Part shown: positions 61,995 to 64,000 of the stretch, in pieces
How positions within the stretch are numbered: the first letter of the stretch is position 1
Layout: every line of letters starts with the position of its first letter
Made by a program: the position numbers and the translations under genes
Assembly (NCBI GenBank): GCA_964355945.1
Contig: CAYHGE010000002.1
Coordinates: forward strand, 1 to 64,000
Direction of reading: 5' to 3'
Length of the DNA stretch: 64,000 nt
Source of the DNA: CAIVAT01 sp964355945
GTDB lineage: Bacteria; Bacteroidota; Bacteroidia; Bacteroidales; FEN-979
The notes under the pieces: generated by a model
What the model saw: the letters and a program-made list of their open reading frames with translations, nothing else
Databases searched by the model: none
What the model was told of the DNA's origin: nothing

Positions 61995-62082
61995 CATTTA
62001 CTCACCATTTACTCGGCATTTACTCCCCATTTACTCCCCATTTACTCGGCATTTACTCAGAACGTACTCGTTATTTACTCAA
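61995..62082. repeat. 11-bp tandem repeat, eight units
   Basis: CATTTACTCNN repeated in exact 11-bp steps: six close units (61995-62060) and two more divergent ones (62061-62082). It lies between higBA and the methyltransferase gene. The period is about one turn of DNA and not a multiple of three. Confidence 0.95.
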
Positions 62083-62141
62083 CTTAAACAAAGCTTAAGT
62101 GTCCTTAACTGAAAAAACTTAACAGGTAAGAAGGTTTGTAC

Positions 62142-62149
62142 TAAATTTG
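62142..62149 (+). promoter_or_regulatory. Promoter -7 element of the methyltransferase gene
   Basis: TAAATTTG, 16 bp before the ATG at 62166. Confidence 0.5.
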
Positions 62150-62165
62150 CCTCTTTATTCTGCCG

Positions 62166-62903
62166 ATGAATCTGTCCGTCTTTCAGATAATTAATTACAC
62201 GCTGATCCTTGCTTTGGTCATAATCATTGTAAGGTATCTTTGGATTGTGTTTGTGATCAGGGATGACCAGCCGGCTGAATGGCTTTACGCTGTTAAGAAT
62301 GGAGAAATCTCCTCCCTTTTGAAACGGTGTAAGAGGAATTATCCTGATAAAGTGCGTTTCTTTAACTGGTGGTTTCATGTCGAAAGAATAAAGAGAGAGA
62401 ATATTCCTGGTGTTATTGTAGAACTGGGTGTATATAAAGGTGACAGCGCAAGAATTATTCATCACATGGCTCCCGACCGTCCGTTTCATCTGTTTGATAC
62501 CTTTTCAGGATTTACTGCAAAGGATTTGCAGGTAGAAACCGGGGAGGCCGCGACATATACGACGACAAACTTTGCGGATACAACGGTTCAATCCGTATTG
62601 AAAAGAATCAACGGGAACGACAACATTATCCTGCACCCGGGATATTTCCCGGAAAGCGCTGCCGCGTTCAGCCACCAGGTGGCCTTTGTGAATATGGATG
62701 CAGACCTCTACAATCCCACCAAAGCCGGACTTGAGCTGTTTTATCCGTTGTTATCCCCGGGTGGAATTATAATGGTGCATGATTATAACCATAAATGGCC
62801 CGGAATCATAAAGGCCGTTGACAATTTTGTAAAGACAATCCCCGAAAGCCTGGTGTTCGTTGCCGACACGAACGGAACTGTGATGATAATCAGGAACAAA
62901 TAA
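62166..62903 (+). CDS. TylF/macrocin-type O-methyltransferase with N-terminal membrane helix
   Basis: 245 aa. One N-terminal membrane helix (about 8-32), then a Rossmann fold: GVIVELGVYKGDSARIIHHM (SAM site), LFDTFSGFTAKD, VNMDADLYNPTKAGLELFYP and SPGGIIMVHDYNH (metal-binding Asp). Members of this family methylate sugars of macrolides and surface glycans. The membrane anchor and lack of a gene cluster argue for a surface-glycan or lipid substrate rather than an antibiotic. It stands alone. Confidence 0.85.
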   Translation: MNLSVFQIINYTLILALVIIIVRYLWIVFVIRDDQPAEWLYAVKNGEISSLLKRCKRNYPDKVRFFNWWFHVERIKRENIPGVIVELGVYKGDSARIIHHMAPDRPFHLFDTFSGFTAKDLQVETGEAATYTTTNFADTTVQSVLKRINGNDNIILHPGYFPESAAAFSHQVAFVNMDADLYNPTKAGLELFYPLLSPGGIIMVHDYNHKWPGIIKAVDNFVKTIPESLVFVADTNGTVMIIRNK

Positions 62904-62929
62904 TTTTTTAACTTTTTTTCACAATTTCC

Positions 62930-62959
62930 TTGCAGGGTTCAAAATATGTTGTACTTTTG
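62930..62959 (+). promoter_or_regulatory. Promoter of the candidate RNA upstream of rpsL
   Basis: TTG (62930-62932), 19-bp spacer, TACTTTTG (62952-62959) followed by CA. It has the same design as the rpsL promoter 251 bp downstream, and no coding gene follows it directly. Confidence 0.75.
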
Positions 62960-62963
62960 CACC

Positions 62964-63161
62964 CTCGAAAACCATATTACGTTTTCGATTGAATTACAAG
63001 CCGGAAACGGCAAGGAAACCTGATAAAGTGAAACAACTATAGGTTTCAATCGCAATACTTCCAAAGATTGCGGTAGAAAGTTTCGCGAGATTCATACCCT
63101 TCCTTATTATTTCCAGCCCACTGATTCAGGAGTGCTCATCCCTGGGTTTTAACCCGGGGGT
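62964..63161 (+). ncRNA. Candidate structured RNA or long leader upstream of rpsL
   Basis: About 200 nt with no gene, between two strong promoters. Stem-loops in order: TCGAAAAC/GTTTTCGA (62965-62972, 62981-62988), GCCG-GAAA-CGGC (63000-63011), GAAACCT/AGGTTTC (63015-63021, 63041-63047), CGCAAT/ATTGCG (63051-63056, 63067-63072) and CCCTGGG/CCCGGGG with loop TTTTAA (63040+100 to 63159). The first bases (ACCCTCG, 62961-62967) can pair with CGGGGGT (63155-63161) as a closing stem. Could be a stand-alone small RNA or a leader for ribosomal-protein control; no known Rfam family is recognised. Confidence 0.45.
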
Positions 63162-63180
63162 AAAAAAACACCAATAAATG

Positions 63181-63210
63181 TTGGTAGTGTAAAAATAATT
63201 TGTACTTTTG
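63181..63210 (+). promoter_or_regulatory. Promoter of rpsL (str operon)
   Basis: TTG (63181-63183), 19-bp spacer, TACTTTTG (63203-63210) followed by CA. Leader of about 45 nt to the ATG. Confidence 0.8.
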
Positions 63211-63260
63211 CACTCCCATTTTGAGGGAAATTGACACAAAAGATTTATAAAACCATTGAT

Positions 63261-63641
63261 ATGCCTACGATTTCGCAACTGGTTCGTAAAGGAAGAAAAA
63301 AATTAGTAGATAAAAGCAAGTCTCCTGCTTTGGACTCCTGTCCGCAACGCCGTGGCGTTTGCGTTCGTGTTTATACCACGACGCCTAAAAAGCCAAATTC
63401 TGCCATGCGCAAGGTAGCCAGGGTTCGTCTTACCAACGGGAAAGAGGTGAATGCCTACATCCCCGGCGAAGGCCACAACCTTCAGGAACACTCCATTGTA
63501 ATGATCCGTGGCGGTCGTGTGAAAGACCTGCCAGGTGTTCGTTACCATATTATCCGCGGTGCCCTCGATACTTCCGGTGTGGAAGGTCGTAAGCAACGCA
63601 GAAGTAAATATGGAGCCAAACGCCCAAAAGAAAAGAAATAG
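63261..63641 (+). CDS. rpsL: 30S ribosomal protein S12
   Basis: 126 aa from the ATG at 63261 (PTISQLVRKGRKK); an upstream frame from TTG 63231 adds ten residues not in the family. S12 lies at the decoding centre. TTPKKPNSAMRKVARVRL has the Lys at which streptomycin resistance arises (wild type here), and VKDLPGVRYH the second Lys. Followed by rpsG. Confidence 0.98.
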   Translation: MPTISQLVRKGRKKLVDKSKSPALDSCPQRRGVCVRVYTTTPKKPNSAMRKVARVRLTNGKEVNAYIPGEGHNLQEHSIVMIRGGRVKDLPGVRYHIIRGALDTSGVEGRKQRRSKYGAKRPKEKK

Positions 63642-63657
63642 TTATTTAGGGATACGA

Positions 63658-63698
63658 TTATATAAGACCATTATATAAGACCAGGTTTTAACCTGGTC
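63658..63698. repeat. 13-bp direct repeat and hairpin between rpsL and rpsG
   Basis: TTATATAAGACCA occurs twice in a row (63658-63670, 63671-63683); the second copy runs into a perfect 7-bp hairpin GACCAGG-TTTTAA-CCTGGTC (63679-63698). It could set the rpsL/rpsG ratio or be an mRNA processing site. Confidence 0.8.
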
Positions 63699-63714
63699 CT
63701 TCAAAAAAAACATC

Positions 63715-64000
63715 ATGAGAAAGTCAAAACCAAAAAAAAGACCCATCCTTCCAGATCCAAGATTCAGTGATACCCTGGTCACAAAGTTTGTGAACAATGT
63801 CATGATGGCTGGCAAGAAAAATATTGCGTATGAAGTCTTTTACGAAGCCATCGACACTGTCTCAGAAAAGACAAAGGAAGATGGCCTCGAGGTGTTCAAA
63901 AAGGCGCTCGCCAATGTGACCCCTTCCGTTGAGGTAAGAAGCCGCCGTATTGGTGGTGCAACTTTCCAGATTCCTTCGGAAATTCGCCCCGGCCGCAAGA
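63715..64000 (+). CDS. rpsG: 30S ribosomal protein S7, 5' part
   Basis: 95 codons to the window end from the ATG at 63715. S7 binds the 3' domain of 16S rRNA. RKSKPKKRPILPDPRFSDTL, then FVNNVMMAGKKNIAYEVFYE and the VTPSVEVRSRRIGGATFQIP segment are S7 signatures. It lies 73 bp after rpsL, the str-operon order. Confidence 0.98.
   Translation, partial: MRKSKPKKRPILPDPRFSDTLVTKFVNNVMMAGKKNIAYEVFYEAIDTVSEKTKEDGLEVFKKALANVTPSVEVRSRRIGGATFQIPSEIRPGRK

Noticed and set aside
61995..62082. CRISPR array
   Set aside because: Repeat unit is 11 bp with no spacers, and no cas genes are present.
63140..63170. Intrinsic terminator for the candidate RNA
   Set aside because: The hairpin is followed by an A run, not a T run, on the plus strand; termination there is not supported.

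Overview
The window is a contiguous piece of a Bacteroidota chromosome, most likely Bacteroidales-like. The evidence is the gene set (fused secDF, DUF2723 and DUF4290 proteins, a PorG-like protein next to uppS and bamA, FISUMP-domain surface proteins, a deoxyhypusine-synthase-like gene beside a decarboxylase), the lack of Shine-Dalgarno sequences, and many promoters of the Bacteroidota type (TTTG, about 19-21 bp, TAnnTTTG). Two runs of exactly 100 N (23137-23236 and 35237-35336) show that it is a scaffolded draft assembly; each run cuts a gene (dprA, lemA).

Layout. 1-7365: end of a RelA/SpoT stringent-response gene, a Fur-family regulator and purA on the plus strand, convergent with the rimP-nusA-infB operon. 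7366-17600: an accessory region with two unknown exported or membrane proteins, a large non-coding stretch, a three-gene unit ending in an exported caspase-like protein fused to a FISUMP domain, and three tandem surface-protein genes that share an N-terminal module; two of them also carry Ig/PKD-like repeats and FISUMP domains. It closes with a strong bidirectional terminator and tRNA-Gln. 17743-33195: envelope biogenesis (DUF2723 membrane protein, lgt, a glycosyltransferase, dprA, rsgA, a CBS protein, a short Omp85, nadK, porG-like, uppS, bamA, two skp/ompH). 33193-37423: DUF4492, two TPM proteins, LemA, HtpG. 37562-44391: ilvE, pyrF, prfA, a purM-type gene, and an OmpA/TPR/PD40 protein with an unexpected C-terminal retropepsin-like fold. 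44415-57366: secDF, a HEAT-like protein, a polyamine-type decarboxylase and DHS-like pair, an ABC-2 exporter, dnaJ, grpE, murA (with Asp in place of the catalytic Cys) and DUF4290. 57500-62160: a UvrD/PcrA helicase, then a small accessory patch (DUF4143 ATPase, HigBA toxin-antitoxin, an 11-bp tandem repeat). 62142-64000: a TylF-like methyltransferase, a candidate structured RNA with its own promoter, and the start of the str operon (rpsL, rpsG).

The most unusual content is the caspase-FISUMP unit with its neighbouring FISUMP/PKD surface proteins, including a 239-bp block that differs between two genes only at seven synonymous sites. Second is a set of intergenic elements built from iterated short words (7-bp and 11-bp tandem repeats, several imperfect dyads, and a 25-bp word present at two distant sites). 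Third is the candidate RNA upstream of rpsL.
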